A DNA stretch of 64,000 nucleotides from Gemmatimonadota bacterium (GTDB taxonomy: Bacteria > Gemmatimonadota > Gemmatimonadetes > Gemmatimonadales > GWC2-71-9). The notes beneath the pieces are model-generated. The model had not been told where the DNA came from and searched no databases. It worked only from the letters and a program-made list of their open reading frames with translations. Positions within the stretch are counted from its first letter, which is position 1. Each line of letters begins with the position of its first letter. The stretch covers positions 124,001-188,000 of the forward strand of contig SHZT01000004.1 of the NCBI GenBank assembly GCA_009692185.1, given 5' to 3'. Positions 1-9,384 of this stretch are shown one piece after another. A program made the position numbers and the translations under genes.

Positions 1-489
1 GGTGTGCCCGATCTCATGCACGGTCACCCGCGCCAAACAGTTGGCAACCTGCTCGGCCGTGAACCCCGCGAACCAGCGCAACGTGACGACGATGGGCAGT
101 GCCATGTGATTGTCGGTTCCCACGGTCAGCGTGGTCCGGCCGTCACAGGCCGGGGCGGGCGGCGCGGTGGAGAGCGGGGCGGTGGGCGGCGCCGACCCCG
201 TGATTTCAATCCGCACCTGCATGGTCGTCGAGTCCGTGATTCTCGTTCCTTCGAATTCGCCGTACAGGAACTGGTCCTCCCATGAACGGATTCCTTCATC
301 TACATAGGCCGGCAGGGCCCCCTTGGGCTCCGCCCAGTAGCGGACCGGCATGCGGCCGGCATTCCAATGGAATACGAGATTATCGGGCTGGGAGCGGAAA
401 GCATATCCCGCCGGACGGTCCGGCTGGGTGATGGCACAGCCGACCGTTGCCATGGCGACTAGCGGGAACAGGGCACGGCGCGGTTTCAA
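1..489 (-). CDS. Matrixin-like zinc metalloprotease, predicted lipoprotein (C-terminus cut by window edge)
   Basis: Reverse-strand translation from TTG at 489: (M)KPRRALFPLVAMATVGCAITQPDR... (lipobox-like VGC) to ...ARVTVHEIGHT at the window start; HExxH motif. Not in ORF track because truncated. Confidence 0.72.
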   Translation of the reverse strand, partial: MKPRRALFPLVAMATVGCAITQPDRPAGYAFRSQPDNLVFHWNAGRMPVRYWAEPKGALPAYVDEGIRSWEDQFLYGEFEGTRITDSTTMQVRIEITGSAPPTAPLSTAPPAPACDGRTTLTVGTDNHMALPIVVTLRWFAGFTAEQVANCLARVTVHEIGHT

Positions 490-1088
490 TTGACGGCGAT
501 CCGCGAGAGCGTGAGCGACAGGGTCAACCGATGGACCGACTGCGCGCCCGAGAAACCGTCGTCGCGCAGTTTCGTGGTGGTGAACCGGTGCAAGTCATAG
601 GCCAGCTCGATGATCATCCGCAGCCCATTCCCCGCCGTTCGTTCCGTTCCCAGCCCGAACCCGACCAGCGGCAGAATGGGCGCCCCACCGGAGAACAGGT
701 TGCCGTCGGTGTGATCGGGATCATACGCGATGGCCCCGATGGATGCCCGTGCGACGATCGAGCGGAGCATTACTCGGGACAGCGACAGGGTGGGCGTCCA
801 GACGGTGAGCGGCACGATGACTTCCGACGAGTCACCGGAGTGGCGGGAGAGATGGGCCCAGGACGTGCTGAACCCCAGCGCGACCCGCCACAACGAGTCC
901 AGGTCGTTCTCCAGCGTGAAGCCCAGGTTCGGAGCCGGGGCGGTGCGCGCGGAGATCCGCTGGACGATCGAGTCCGTGACGAGCGCGGACGACCCGGTGA
1001 CGCCGGCCCGGAGGCCGATCCGCAGCTGGGCGGTGGCCGGAGTCGTGAACGCGCAGAGCGCCACGAGCAGGACGGCGGGGTGAATCAT
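486..1088 (-). CDS. Secreted/outer-membrane beta-barrel-like hypothetical protein
   Basis: MIHPAVLLVALCAFTTPATAQLRIGLRAG...: signal peptide, alternating strands, C-terminal LTLSLTLSRIAVN; ATGA overlap with upstream gene. Confidence 0.5.
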   Translation of the reverse strand: MIHPAVLLVALCAFTTPATAQLRIGLRAGVTGSSALVTDSIVQRISARTAPAPNLGFTLENDLDSLWRVALGFSTSWAHLSRHSGDSSEVIVPLTVWTPTLSLSRVMLRSIVARASIGAIAYDPDHTDGNLFSGGAPILPLVGFGLGTERTAGNGLRMIIELAYDLHRFTTTKLRDDGFSGAQSVHRLTLSLTLSRIAVN

Positions 1089-2638
1089 GGGGCGGCGAAA
1101 TGGTAGAGGCGAATTGATGTCCCGGCTACCGCGGTGGGCGGAATCGTGTCCAGCCACTCGAACCCCTTGCTGCCGGGCACAGCCAGTCCCTTGATGACCG
1201 CCACGCTCACCGCAACCCAGCCGGTGGGCCGCTCATGGGGCGCGAGGGGGCGAACGTGTCGAAAGTGCAGCGTGGGGTCCGCTGAACCGAAATAGGCCAG
1301 TGCGAGCGAGTCCACGCCACGCGCCTCGACGGTGTCCGCCAGGCGAAACAGGTCTTGCCCCCAGTCCAGGTCGCTCCCGACGAGAATGTTCTCCGGGTGT
1401 CTTCCGCCCAATGCGTTGAACCATGGGAGAAAATCAGGGTAGGCGCGCGCGGTCCCGACCAGTTGCCATGCGAGGAGAATGGTCGTCATCGCCCGCGCGC
1501 CCGTGGCGAACCGCGCGGAGCGCCAGAGGGCGAGGGCACCGACGCCCGCGGCAATGGCCAGGAGTGGATAGACCGGCAACACCTGGCGGAGGCCGATACT
1601 GGGCGCGAGGCGCATGCCCACCAGGAGAATCGCGCCGGCCGCCGCGATCGGGCCGAGGCAGGCAGGGCGGCGAATGGCCGCGACCACGCCAGCGAGCGCA
1701 AGAATAAGAAACGGGATGGGTGTCTTCACCAGGATTGCAACGGGGAAGAAGTACCACCACCCTGTTGTCGAGAGGTTACCAAAGAGGTACCCCTCCCAGC
1801 CGGTGCGCTTGTGGTCGAGTACTTCGCCCAACCCGCGCCAGAATTCTGGTGCGGGAACCGGGATGTCCGTTGTGACCGGACCGAACGAGAAACCGTAGAT
1901 GGCCCATGTGGCCAACGCCGCTGATGCCGTTACCAGCGCGACGGCCTTGGGAGACGGTGTCGTCCTGGTCTTCGGCTCCTGGAACCACCAGACGCCGAGA
2001 AGCACCGCTGCTCCTGCCGGGAGAAAGACGACAGCCGAGAACTTTGGCAGGAGCGCTGCGGCGGTGGCGATGCCGAGCACGACACTTCGTGAGACAGATG
2101 CTCGCTCGAGCCAGAGCGAAAACGCCAAGAGTGCGGTGACGATGGTGGCAGACGATGCCATGTCGAGCGTAGCCAGGCCCGCATGGGCCAGAACGGGCTG
2201 GGTCGTCACGAGGAGGCCGACGGCCCCGGCTGCTGCCCAGTCACCGGAGAGGCGGCGGGTCCACAACCAGACCACGAGTGCCGATAGCAGGAAGAAGGGC
2301 AGTATACCGACGCGGGCCAGGGAGAGATTCCGGGTGTAGTGCCCGTCCTGGTACAGCACGTTCCGTCCCTCGCGCCACATCGACTCGGCTCCCGTGGACT
2401 TCACGCCGGCGAGCCAGGGGCCGAGTGCCACGGCAATGCGCGCGAGCGGCGGGTGCAGGGGCTCGTACGTGTAGTGGCCGCGGTCGAGGAGTTCCATTCC
2501 CGCGGCCACGTGGGGCGGCTCGTCGAACGTCCCGGAGTAGATGCTATAGGTCCCGATGATGGCGAGCGCCGCCGCCACGGTGAGGCCGCCCGCCAGGATC
2601 GCGGGAAGAGAGCGGCGGGCGTCCGCGGCAGATACCAT
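1085..2638 (-). CDS. Membrane glycosyltransferase, PMT/ArnT-like (GT39-type)
   Basis: 517 aa polytopic; FDEPPHVAAGMELLDRGHYTYEPLHPPLARI resembles the PMT-type N-terminal motif. Confidence 0.68.
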   Translation of the reverse strand: MVSAADARRSLPAILAGGLTVAAALAIIGTYSIYSGTFDEPPHVAAGMELLDRGHYTYEPLHPPLARIAVALGPWLAGVKSTGAESMWREGRNVLYQDGHYTRNLSLARVGILPFFLLSALVVWLWTRRLSGDWAAAGAVGLLVTTQPVLAHAGLATLDMASSATIVTALLAFSLWLERASVSRSVVLGIATAAALLPKFSAVVFLPAGAAVLLGVWWFQEPKTRTTPSPKAVALVTASAALATWAIYGFSFGPVTTDIPVPAPEFWRGLGEVLDHKRTGWEGYLFGNLSTTGWWYFFPVAILVKTPIPFLILALAGVVAAIRRPACLGPIAAAGAILLVGMRLAPSIGLRQVLPVYPLLAIAAGVGALALWRSARFATGARAMTTILLAWQLVGTARAYPDFLPWFNALGGRHPENILVGSDLDWGQDLFRLADTVEARGVDSLALAYFGSADPTLHFRHVRPLAPHERPTGWVAVSVAVIKGLAVPGSKGFEWLDTIPPTAVAGTSIRLYHFAAP

Positions 2639-2677
2639 TGCCGAGCAATTTACCCCAATGGCCCGGAGGGGCGCCCT

Positions 2678-3514
2678 TTACGCCCGTCGCAGGGAAACGA
2701 ACGTCCCGACGGCCACGAGCAGCAACCCGCACGCGCACACGATGGCCGCCCCGGTAGGCAGGTCGAGCTGATAGGAGGCCAGGAGGCCCAGCAGGCTCGC
2801 GACGGTGGCGGCTCCGCACCCGACCAGGAGCCGCCCCGTCCAGTGCCTCGCCAGCATCACGCCGCACACGGCGGGGACAATCAGGTAGGCGAACGTGAGC
2901 AGGACGCCCGCGACGCGCACGAAGCTCACGACCACCAGCGCGAACGCGGCGTAGAACAGGAAGTCCCAGAGCCGCACGCGGAGGCCCTGGGCGAATGCCT
3001 CGTCGGCGTCGGACGAGATCAGCGCGAAGCGTTTGTGGAACGTGCCGTAGAACCCGCCCAGCACCGCGAAGACACCGGCCCGCTGGGCCACTTCCGCGCC
3101 TGTCACGTTGAGGATGTCCCCCGTCAGCAGGTGCTCCAATTCCTCTTTCCCGCCTGCCACTCGCGAGAGCAGGAGGATGACGCCGGCGGCGGCGACCACG
3201 AACGTGATGCCGATGATCGCCTCCTGCGGAACCTGGAGCTTCTCGCTGCTCCGGGACCAGCTGAACAGGGCCGCGGCGGCGAAGGTGACGCCGAGGGATA
3301 TCCAGAACGTGATCCGGTCCTCGAAGTGGTAGCCCATGAGCAGGGCCACGCAGGTACCGAGGGTTGCGACCTGCGCGAGGGCCAGGTCCACGAAGATCAC
3401 CTCGCGTTTCACCACGTGCAGGCCGAGGTAGACGAGGAGGGGCGGCAGGACGAGGCATGCCGCCAGCGGCCATTTCATGACCGCCCAGATTACCGCGAAA
3501 TCCACCGGCATCAT
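2678..3514 (-). CDS. Metal (Zn/Mn) ABC transporter permease, ZnuB/MntB family
   Basis: 278 aa with typical ABC-3 permease features (VKREVIFVDLALAQVATLG...). Confidence 0.9.
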   Translation of the reverse strand: MMPVDFAVIWAVMKWPLAACLVLPPLLVYLGLHVVKREVIFVDLALAQVATLGTCVALLMGYHFEDRITFWISLGVTFAAAALFSWSRSSEKLQVPQEAIIGITFVVAAAGVILLLSRVAGGKEELEHLLTGDILNVTGAEVAQRAGVFAVLGGFYGTFHKRFALISSDADEAFAQGLRVRLWDFLFYAAFALVVVSFVRVAGVLLTFAYLIVPAVCGVMLARHWTGRLLVGCGAATVASLLGLLASYQLDLPTGAAIVCACGLLLVAVGTFVSLRRA

Positions 3515-4437
3515 TTCTTCTCAGCGAAAGCGGTCGCGAGCGTCCGCACGATGTAGTCCATGAGGTCGAAGTAAGTGCCGGTGTTCGGAATCGCGCCGGG
3601 CTGCTGGGCGATGTCGAGGACCAGCGCATCGGTCTGGCGCGCGACGGTTTCGGCCGTCTTCCGGTTCTGGAACGGCTGGACCAGGATCACCCGCGCGTTC
3701 TGTGCCTTCATCGTCCCGATCACCTTCGCCAGGTGCGCCGGCGATGGGGCGATACCGGGCTTGGGCTCCAGGGTCTCGACCACGTCCAGGTTGAACCGCT
3801 CGGCGAGGTACACGAAGTCGTTGTGATACGTCACGATCTTCACGCCCCGGTAGGGCTCCAGCTGCTTCTGCCAACCGGCCTCCTTTGCGTCGAGAGCCCC
3901 GTTGAACGTCTTCAGGTTGGCCTTGAACACGGCGGCGTTTGCCGGGTCCACCAGCGCGAAGTGATCGGCGATCTGCCCGGCGATCACCTTGACGTTGACC
4001 GGGTCGATCAGAAAGTGCGGGTTCCCCAGCGCGTGCACGTCACCCTGGGAGCGGTCGAAGGTCGTGGGCACCTCGAGCAGGCGGATTCCCTGGGACACGG
4101 AGATTCGCCCCGGGGCGCCCGCGGCGAGCTTGCCGTTGCGGGCGCTCTCGAGGAGCGGCGGCAGCCAGCCGAGTTCCAGCTCGGCACCGCCGTCAATCAG
4201 CACGTCGGCGCGGTTGAGCGTGACGATGTGGCTGGGCTTGGCGTCCACGAAGTGCGGGTCTTCGGTGGGCTTGGCGAGCGCCTTCACCTCCACGAGGTCG
4301 CCGCCGATCGCGGTCGCCAGGGCCGCCAGGTCGGGCGTTGTGGCAACGACGTCGAGTTTCCGCGCGGGCGGCGTGGCCGCGCCGAGGCCCGCGAGCGCGG
4401 CGGTCGTTGCGAGTATCCGGAGCGTCAGTGTTGTCAT
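3511..4437 (-). CDS. Metal ABC transporter substrate-binding protein (ZnuA-like)
   Basis: VVATTPDLAALATAIGGDLVEVKALAKPTEDPHFVDAKPSH..., YHNDFVYLAERFNLDVVETLEPKPGIAPSPAHLAKV. Confidence 0.92.
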   Translation of the reverse strand: MTTLTLRILATTAALAGLGAATPPARKLDVVATTPDLAALATAIGGDLVEVKALAKPTEDPHFVDAKPSHIVTLNRADVLIDGGAELELGWLPPLLESARNGKLAAGAPGRISVSQGIRLLEVPTTFDRSQGDVHALGNPHFLIDPVNVKVIAGQIADHFALVDPANAAVFKANLKTFNGALDAKEAGWQKQLEPYRGVKIVTYHNDFVYLAERFNLDVVETLEPKPGIAPSPAHLAKVIGTMKAQNARVILVQPFQNRKTAETVARQTDALVLDIAQQPGAIPNTGTYFDLMDYIVRTLATAFAEKK

Positions 4438-4446
4438 GGGTGTCCT

Positions 4447-5646
4447 CTAGAATTTGTGCGCGGCATGCGCGCCCAGGAGAAACTCGATCTGCATCCACAC
4501 CGAGTGATCCGGGCCCAGCCCGTCGCGGAAGTCGTAGTTGTATTGCAGGCGAAACTTCGAAAATTCGGTCGGATACCAGGTCAGGTTCGGTGACACGCGC
4601 ACGCGGTTCGCCCGGGTCGGCGATGCAAAGGCGGCCACGCTGCCCGTCGCGAACTCGCCGCGGAGGCCCGCCACCACCAAGGGCTTGATGCCCCACACGA
4701 CCTGCGCGTAGGCGCCCTGGTCGCGAAGCACCTCGTCGGAAAACGTGACGTTCGGGTTCTCGGACGACACGCGGCGGCCGGCTGTATACCGGCGGGTCAT
4801 CCCCTCGGCCTGGAAAGAGACGAACGGGAATCCCTGGTGCGCTCGAGGGGACTTCCATTTCCAGTAGAGATCGGTGCCGTAGATCTGCGTGCGGGCGTCC
4901 GGCCCCGAGCTGTTCGGCCCGAATGCTCCCGAGACCCCGACCAGCAAGGTCTGGGTGCTGCTCAGGTCGAACGACGTGGCGACCCGCGGTACGACCAGCA
5001 AGTCCGCGGGGTCCCGCACGTCGCGCTCGTCGGGAGCGCCGCCGTGGATTTCCGCGGATTCATCTGAGCGGAAGCTGAATGTGGTGCCGCCGGCGCTGTT
5101 GAACACGCCGACCGTCGCCTCGGTGTACCACGAGGTTGGCACGAGCCAGGACAAGCGAAGGCCCTGGCTCCGCAGTCCCTCAGGCCCGAACATGCGGTGG
5201 AGCACCAGGGGCTCGTCGGCGAAGGCCCACGCGTGGGGATGCTGGGGATTCTGGCGGCCAAACTCCGCGAAGAATTGCCCGCCCTTGAGCTGGAGGTTTC
5301 CGGGGAGCGACGTGGTCAGGAAGTACATCTCTTCCAGTTCCACGCCGGTCTCGCCCTGGGCATCCAGCTTGTACACGATGTTGGTGAATCCCTTGAAGTA
5401 GGGATCCACCGTGCCGTCCAGGGCCAGCTCGCCGTTGGGAATCGAGAAGCCACGCACGCGGGGGTCGTGATCGCCCAGCTGCAAGGAGCCGACGTCCGGC
5501 TCGGTGGACCAGCCGAAGTCCATCAACCCGACGAAGCTGGTGTTCATGTAGGCGCCGCTGGTTCGCGGGGCCGGTTGCTGGGCCAGGACGGCGCCTGGAA
5601 CCCCCACCGCGATGATGCACGCCGTGAATAAGTGTTGGACACGCAT
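4447..5646 (-). CDS. Outer-membrane porin-like protein linked to the metal-uptake genes
   Basis: MRVQHLFTACIIAVGVPGAVLAQQ signal peptide; aromatic/amphipathic strands, ends ...WMQIEFLLGAHAAHKF; immediately upstream of the substrate-binding protein. Confidence 0.6.
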   Translation of the reverse strand: MRVQHLFTACIIAVGVPGAVLAQQPAPRTSGAYMNTSFVGLMDFGWSTEPDVGSLQLGDHDPRVRGFSIPNGELALDGTVDPYFKGFTNIVYKLDAQGETGVELEEMYFLTTSLPGNLQLKGGQFFAEFGRQNPQHPHAWAFADEPLVLHRMFGPEGLRSQGLRLSWLVPTSWYTEATVGVFNSAGGTTFSFRSDESAEIHGGAPDERDVRDPADLLVVPRVATSFDLSSTQTLLVGVSGAFGPNSSGPDARTQIYGTDLYWKWKSPRAHQGFPFVSFQAEGMTRRYTAGRRVSSENPNVTFSDEVLRDQGAYAQVVWGIKPLVVAGLRGEFATGSVAAFASPTRANRVRVSPNLTWYPTEFSKFRLQYNYDFRDGLGPDHSVWMQIEFLLGAHAAHKF

Positions 5647-5735
5647 GTGGATGTCCGCGCTTGGAGAGACGGTTGTTTTTTTGAAAGCGGGGCGGAGGCG
5701 CACCATGCGCCGGTCCGACCGCTACTGCCTTCTAC

Positions 5736-6074
5736 TCAGGCCAGTGGCGGTGCGCGGACCCCGTTGGCGGGGCTGGGAGAGCGGGAAGGGAGTGCTGAGT
5801 CGGCGTCCGAGACGGCGAAGTGCCGCTCGGGGGCGCTGGAGATGACGTCGCGGGCGGTCGCGCCGGCGATTTGGGGAAGGGACTTGAGCGGGCAGGTGGA
5901 TTCGATATGCAGGATGGCGCAGCGATCTGTGTGCCCGGACTCGAAGGCCCTCTCACTGGACAGCACTTCGACTTCGCCGTGGAGCACGGGTACCACGACC
6001 ACTGTCCCCAGGTGCAGGAGAGACAGGAGCGCCGGTATGACAAGGCGGCGTCGGAAGCGGCTGTGCCTCAGCAT
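5736..6074 (-). CDS. Small secreted/membrane-anchored His/Cys-containing hypothetical protein
   Basis: 112 aa, N-terminal hydrophobic segment, then LHGEVEVLSSERAFESGHTDRCAILHIESTCPL; directly upstream of and co-directional with the metal-uptake genes. Confidence 0.42.
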   Translation of the reverse strand: MLRHSRFRRRLVIPALLSLLHLGTVVVVPVLHGEVEVLSSERAFESGHTDRCAILHIESTCPLKSLPQIAGATARDVISSAPERHFAVSDADSALPSRSPSPANGVRAPPLA

Positions 6075-6133
6075 GTCAGCGAATATAGCATCACGTTGGG
6101 CGGGAAGTTCCTGACGGACGAGGGCGGCTGCGC

Positions 6134-6814
6134 TCAGCCCCTGTCTTCCAGGCGGGCTTCGGCGGCCGTGGCCCGGCGCTCGATGTCGAGCTTGGCCTTG
6201 CGCAGCTGCTCCACCAACTCGCGCTCGCGCTCCAGCTCTTCGCGCAAGACGGACAGCTCGTCGGCCAGCTTGACCTCGACGTCATCTGGCGCGCGGGTCG
6301 TGCCGCCCGCCGGCGGGATCGCGGGAAGGGTGTCCACCTCACCCGCGGTCAGGGTACGGTGGGCCTGCTGGTCGAGGCGCCGCGCGATTTCGGCCAAGAT
6401 CATGTGCTGGCGTTCGACGCGCTCCCCGATGCGCACGATTTCCTTCGCGATCTGCCACATCACGTCCCGTCGCTCGCGTTCGTCCTCCAACATCACAGGG
6501 GACATCCCCGGGTCGCTCATGACCGGTACCGTGGCCATGGGCGGCGGGGTGGGGCGGGGAACAGGACGGGCCACCATCACTGGCGGCGCCACTTCCTGCA
6601 CCCGGGCCTCGATCTGCTCGCGGGTCTGGTTCTGGGAGTACCCCTCGGCAATGAGCCGCAGGAGTTCCATGGACTCCGGGGGGTACCGGCGCCGGCGCCC
6701 CATGCCCCACGCGGGCAGGTAGAGTGCGAAGGCGTCGCGGTAATAGCGGACCGTGGATTCGGGGAGACTCAGCTCCCGCGCGATTTCACGGATGGTGTAG
6801 CCGGGCTGATCCAT
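6134..6814 (-). CDS. MerR-family transcriptional regulator with C-terminal coiled coil
   Basis: YTIREIARELSLPESTVRYYRDAFALYLPAWGMGRRRRYPPESMELLRLIAEGY; Glu/Arg-rich C-terminus. Confidence 0.75.
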   Translation of the reverse strand: MDQPGYTIREIARELSLPESTVRYYRDAFALYLPAWGMGRRRRYPPESMELLRLIAEGYSQNQTREQIEARVQEVAPPVMVARPVPRPTPPPMATVPVMSDPGMSPVMLEDERERRDVMWQIAKEIVRIGERVERQHMILAEIARRLDQQAHRTLTAGEVDTLPAIPPAGGTTRAPDDVEVKLADELSVLREELERERELVEQLRKAKLDIERRATAAEARLEDRG

Positions 6815-6893
6815 GCGAAACGGAAGATAGACGGGGCCGAGAGGCTGCGGTACTTCATGAAGACGTTAAATCTGGTGGAGGCCCGGTCATCGG

Positions 6894-7106
6894 TCACGCC
6901 GGCCGGATGATGCGTCCGGGCATGCGCGCCCGGGAATGGGACGGCACTGGCGCCCCGGTCAGCTCCCACATCCGCTCCGACAACTCCGCCACCATCTCAA
7001 TCCGCCGCTCGGCCGTCGTACTCGCGCTCAAGTCGTCGCCGGGCTCCTCGCCCAAGCGATACACCCGGACCGGCAGCGGTTCCCGAACGCTTCGACGTTG
7101 TCGCAT
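6894..7106 (-). CDS. Small hypothetical protein (70 aa)
   Basis: MRQRRSVREPLPVRVYRLGEEPGDDLSASTTAERRIEMVAELSERMWELTGAPVPSHSRARMPGRIIRPA; fills the gap between two genes. Confidence 0.4.
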   Translation of the reverse strand: MRQRRSVREPLPVRVYRLGEEPGDDLSASTTAERRIEMVAELSERMWELTGAPVPSHSRARMPGRIIRPA

Positions 7107-7123
7107 GTGTGAAATGTGGCGGG

Positions 7124-8263
7124 TTACGCCGTCGTCTTCCTGAACCTGGTGGTGGCGAACCAGAGCACCGAGACGCCCATCGCGAACAGGATGAGGATCT
7201 GCTTGTAGAGAATTCCCCAGCCGGCCCCGCGGAGGAACACTCCGCGGACGACCTCGAGGAAATGGCGGATCGGGTCCAGGAGCGTCAGGTACTGGAGGAC
7301 CTTGGGCATGTTCTGCACCGGGAACATGAACCCCGAGAGCATGATGGCCGGCAGGAAGAAGAAGAACATGGACATGAACGCTTCCTGCTGCGTGGCCGAG
7401 ATCGTGGAAATCAGGAGCCCGATGCCGAGCCCCGACAGGATGTAGCAGAGCCCGGCCACCGCCAGCAGCGCGAAGCTTCCCCGGAAGGGAATCCCGAACC
7501 ACAACAGCGCCACCCCGGTCACCAGCACTAGCTGGGCCAGCGCGATCAGGACCACCGGGAGCGTCTTCCCCAGGATCAGCTCGGCCGGCTTGAGCGGGCT
7601 CACCATGAGCTGCTCAAGTGTGCCGATCTCGCGCTCCCGCACCACGGCCAGCGACGTGAGCAGGAGACTCATCATCATCACGATCGTGCCCATGACCGCG
7701 GGCACGTTGTACACCCTGCTCTCGAGGTTCGGGTTGTACCAGGCGCGGGCGCGGAAATCCACGCCGGCGACGGCCGGCAGAGGTCCCGCGCGGGCCAGCA
7801 CCTCCCGCGCATGCTGGAGGCCGAACCGCGTGATGATCTGCGTCGCATAGCCCAGCGCCACGTTGGCTGTGTTCGCCGTGCTGCCATCCACCAGGACCTG
7901 GACGGACGCCTGCCGCCCGGCGGCGAGGTCCGCCGCGAACCCGAGCGGGATCTCGACACCCATCACCACCGTGCCGTGGTCCATGGCGTCCACCAGCTGG
8001 GCCGGTCGCTCTCCCCGCCCGACAATCTGGAAATACCCCGACGCCGTGATCGCATCCGTGAGCTGGCGGGACTCGGCCGTGCCATCCCGGTCCACCACGA
8101 ATGTCCGGGTGTTCCGCACGTCCGTATTGACGGCGTAGCCGAACAGGAGCAGCTGAATTACCGGCGCGACAAAGAGGATCCGCGCGGAGCGGGGGTCGCG
8201 GAATGTCTGGCGGAACTCCTTCCGCATCATCTGCCGCAGGCGTTCGCGATTGAGGCCGAACAT
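7124..8263 (-). CDS. ABC-2 type transporter permease (YbhR/YbhS-like)
   Basis: Starts MFGLNRERLRQMMRKEFRQTFRDPRSARILF...; ends in typical ABC-2 membrane domain. Confidence 0.9.
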   Translation of the reverse strand: MFGLNRERLRQMMRKEFRQTFRDPRSARILFVAPVIQLLLFGYAVNTDVRNTRTFVVDRDGTAESRQLTDAITASGYFQIVGRGERPAQLVDAMDHGTVVMGVEIPLGFAADLAAGRQASVQVLVDGSTANTANVALGYATQIITRFGLQHAREVLARAGPLPAVAGVDFRARAWYNPNLESRVYNVPAVMGTIVMMMSLLLTSLAVVREREIGTLEQLMVSPLKPAELILGKTLPVVLIALAQLVLVTGVALLWFGIPFRGSFALLAVAGLCYILSGLGIGLLISTISATQQEAFMSMFFFFLPAIMLSGFMFPVQNMPKVLQYLTLLDPIRHFLEVVRGVFLRGAGWGILYKQILILFAMGVSVLWFATTRFRKTTA

Positions 8264-9384
8264 CAGGCGATTTCCTTGCGGAAGGCCCGGATTGCCAGCG
8301 ACACACCGACGAACGCGAAGATGACCATGGCCACGCCCTGCACCCACAGCACGCTGAACCCCACGCCTTTCAGGAACAACCCACGCAACACGACGATGAA
8401 GTACTTCGCCGGCACCGCGTTGGAAATGATCCGCAACACCCACGGCATGCTCGCCACGTCGAACATCAGGCCCGACAAGAGGAGCGATGGGAGGTAGGTC
8501 GCCATCATGGCGATCTGCGTCGCGAGGAGCTGCGACTTGATCGTCGCGCTGATGAAGACGCCGAGTCCCAGCGTGCCGAATAGGAAGAGCGTCGCCATGC
8601 CCACCAGGAGCAACGGGTTCCCCCGGAACGGCACGCCAAACACAAACATGCCGATGAACACGGCCACGCTGACGTCGATCAGCCCGATGGCGAGGTACGG
8701 CAAGAGCTTCCCGATGATGACCTCGGTGGGGTGCACCGGGGTAGCGGCCAGCTGCTCCATGGTGCCGCGTTCCCACTCCCGCGCGACGGTGAGCGCGGTG
8801 AGCATGGCGGAGATGATCATCATGATCATCGCGACCAGGCCGGGCACGATCATGTTGCTGCTGGAAAGCGTTTCGTTGTACCAGACCCGTGCCTGGGCCA
8901 CGACCGGGCTCGCGCGCGGGGTTGCCCGCAGGAGGACGCCGGCCGAATACGCCGACACGATGGCCTGGGCGTAGTTGAGCGCAATCGAGGCGGTGTTGGC
9001 ATCGGCGCCGTCCACCGCGGCCTGCACCGTCGCGGTGCGCCCGGTCCCCAGGTCACGCTGGAACCCCGGCGGGATTACCAGGGCCAGCCGCACGGCACCC
9101 GCGTCCAGCATCGGCTCGATATCCCCATAGCGCTCGAGCCGCTCGGCGACCTGGAATCGGCCCGACGCCGAGAATGCCTGGACCAGTTCCCGGCTCCGCT
9201 GGGTGCGGTCCTGGTCGAACACCGCGATCCGGATGTCCTTCACGTCGAAAGAAATCACGTACCCGAAGAAGACGATCATGAACGCGGGGACCACGAACGC
9301 CATGCCAAGGCTCCGCAGATCCCGCCGGAGCTGGATAGCTTCCTTGCGCGCGATGGCCCAGAGCCGCTGGGCGGAGAGCGCCAT
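8263..9384 (-). CDS. ABC-2 type transporter permease (YbhR/YbhS-like)
   Basis: MALSAQRLWAIARKEAIQLRRDLRSLGMAFVVPAFMIVFFGYVISF...EWERGTMEQLAATPVHPTEVIIGKLLPY. Confidence 0.9.
   Translation of the reverse strand: MALSAQRLWAIARKEAIQLRRDLRSLGMAFVVPAFMIVFFGYVISFDVKDIRIAVFDQDRTQRSRELVQAFSASGRFQVAERLERYGDIEPMLDAGAVRLALVIPPGFQRDLGTGRTATVQAAVDGADANTASIALNYAQAIVSAYSAGVLLRATPRASPVVAQARVWYNETLSSSNMIVPGLVAMIMMIISAMLTALTVAREWERGTMEQLAATPVHPTEVIIGKLLPYLAIGLIDVSVAVFIGMFVFGVPFRGNPLLLVGMATLFLFGTLGLGVFISATIKSQLLATQIAMMATYLPSLLLSGLMFDVASMPWVLRIISNAVPAKYFIVVLRGLFLKGVGFSVLWVQGVAMVIFAFVGVSLAIRAFRKEIA

Noticed and set aside
2339-3556. 405-aa plus-strand ORF
   Set aside because: Antisense shadow of the metal permease and PMT genes.
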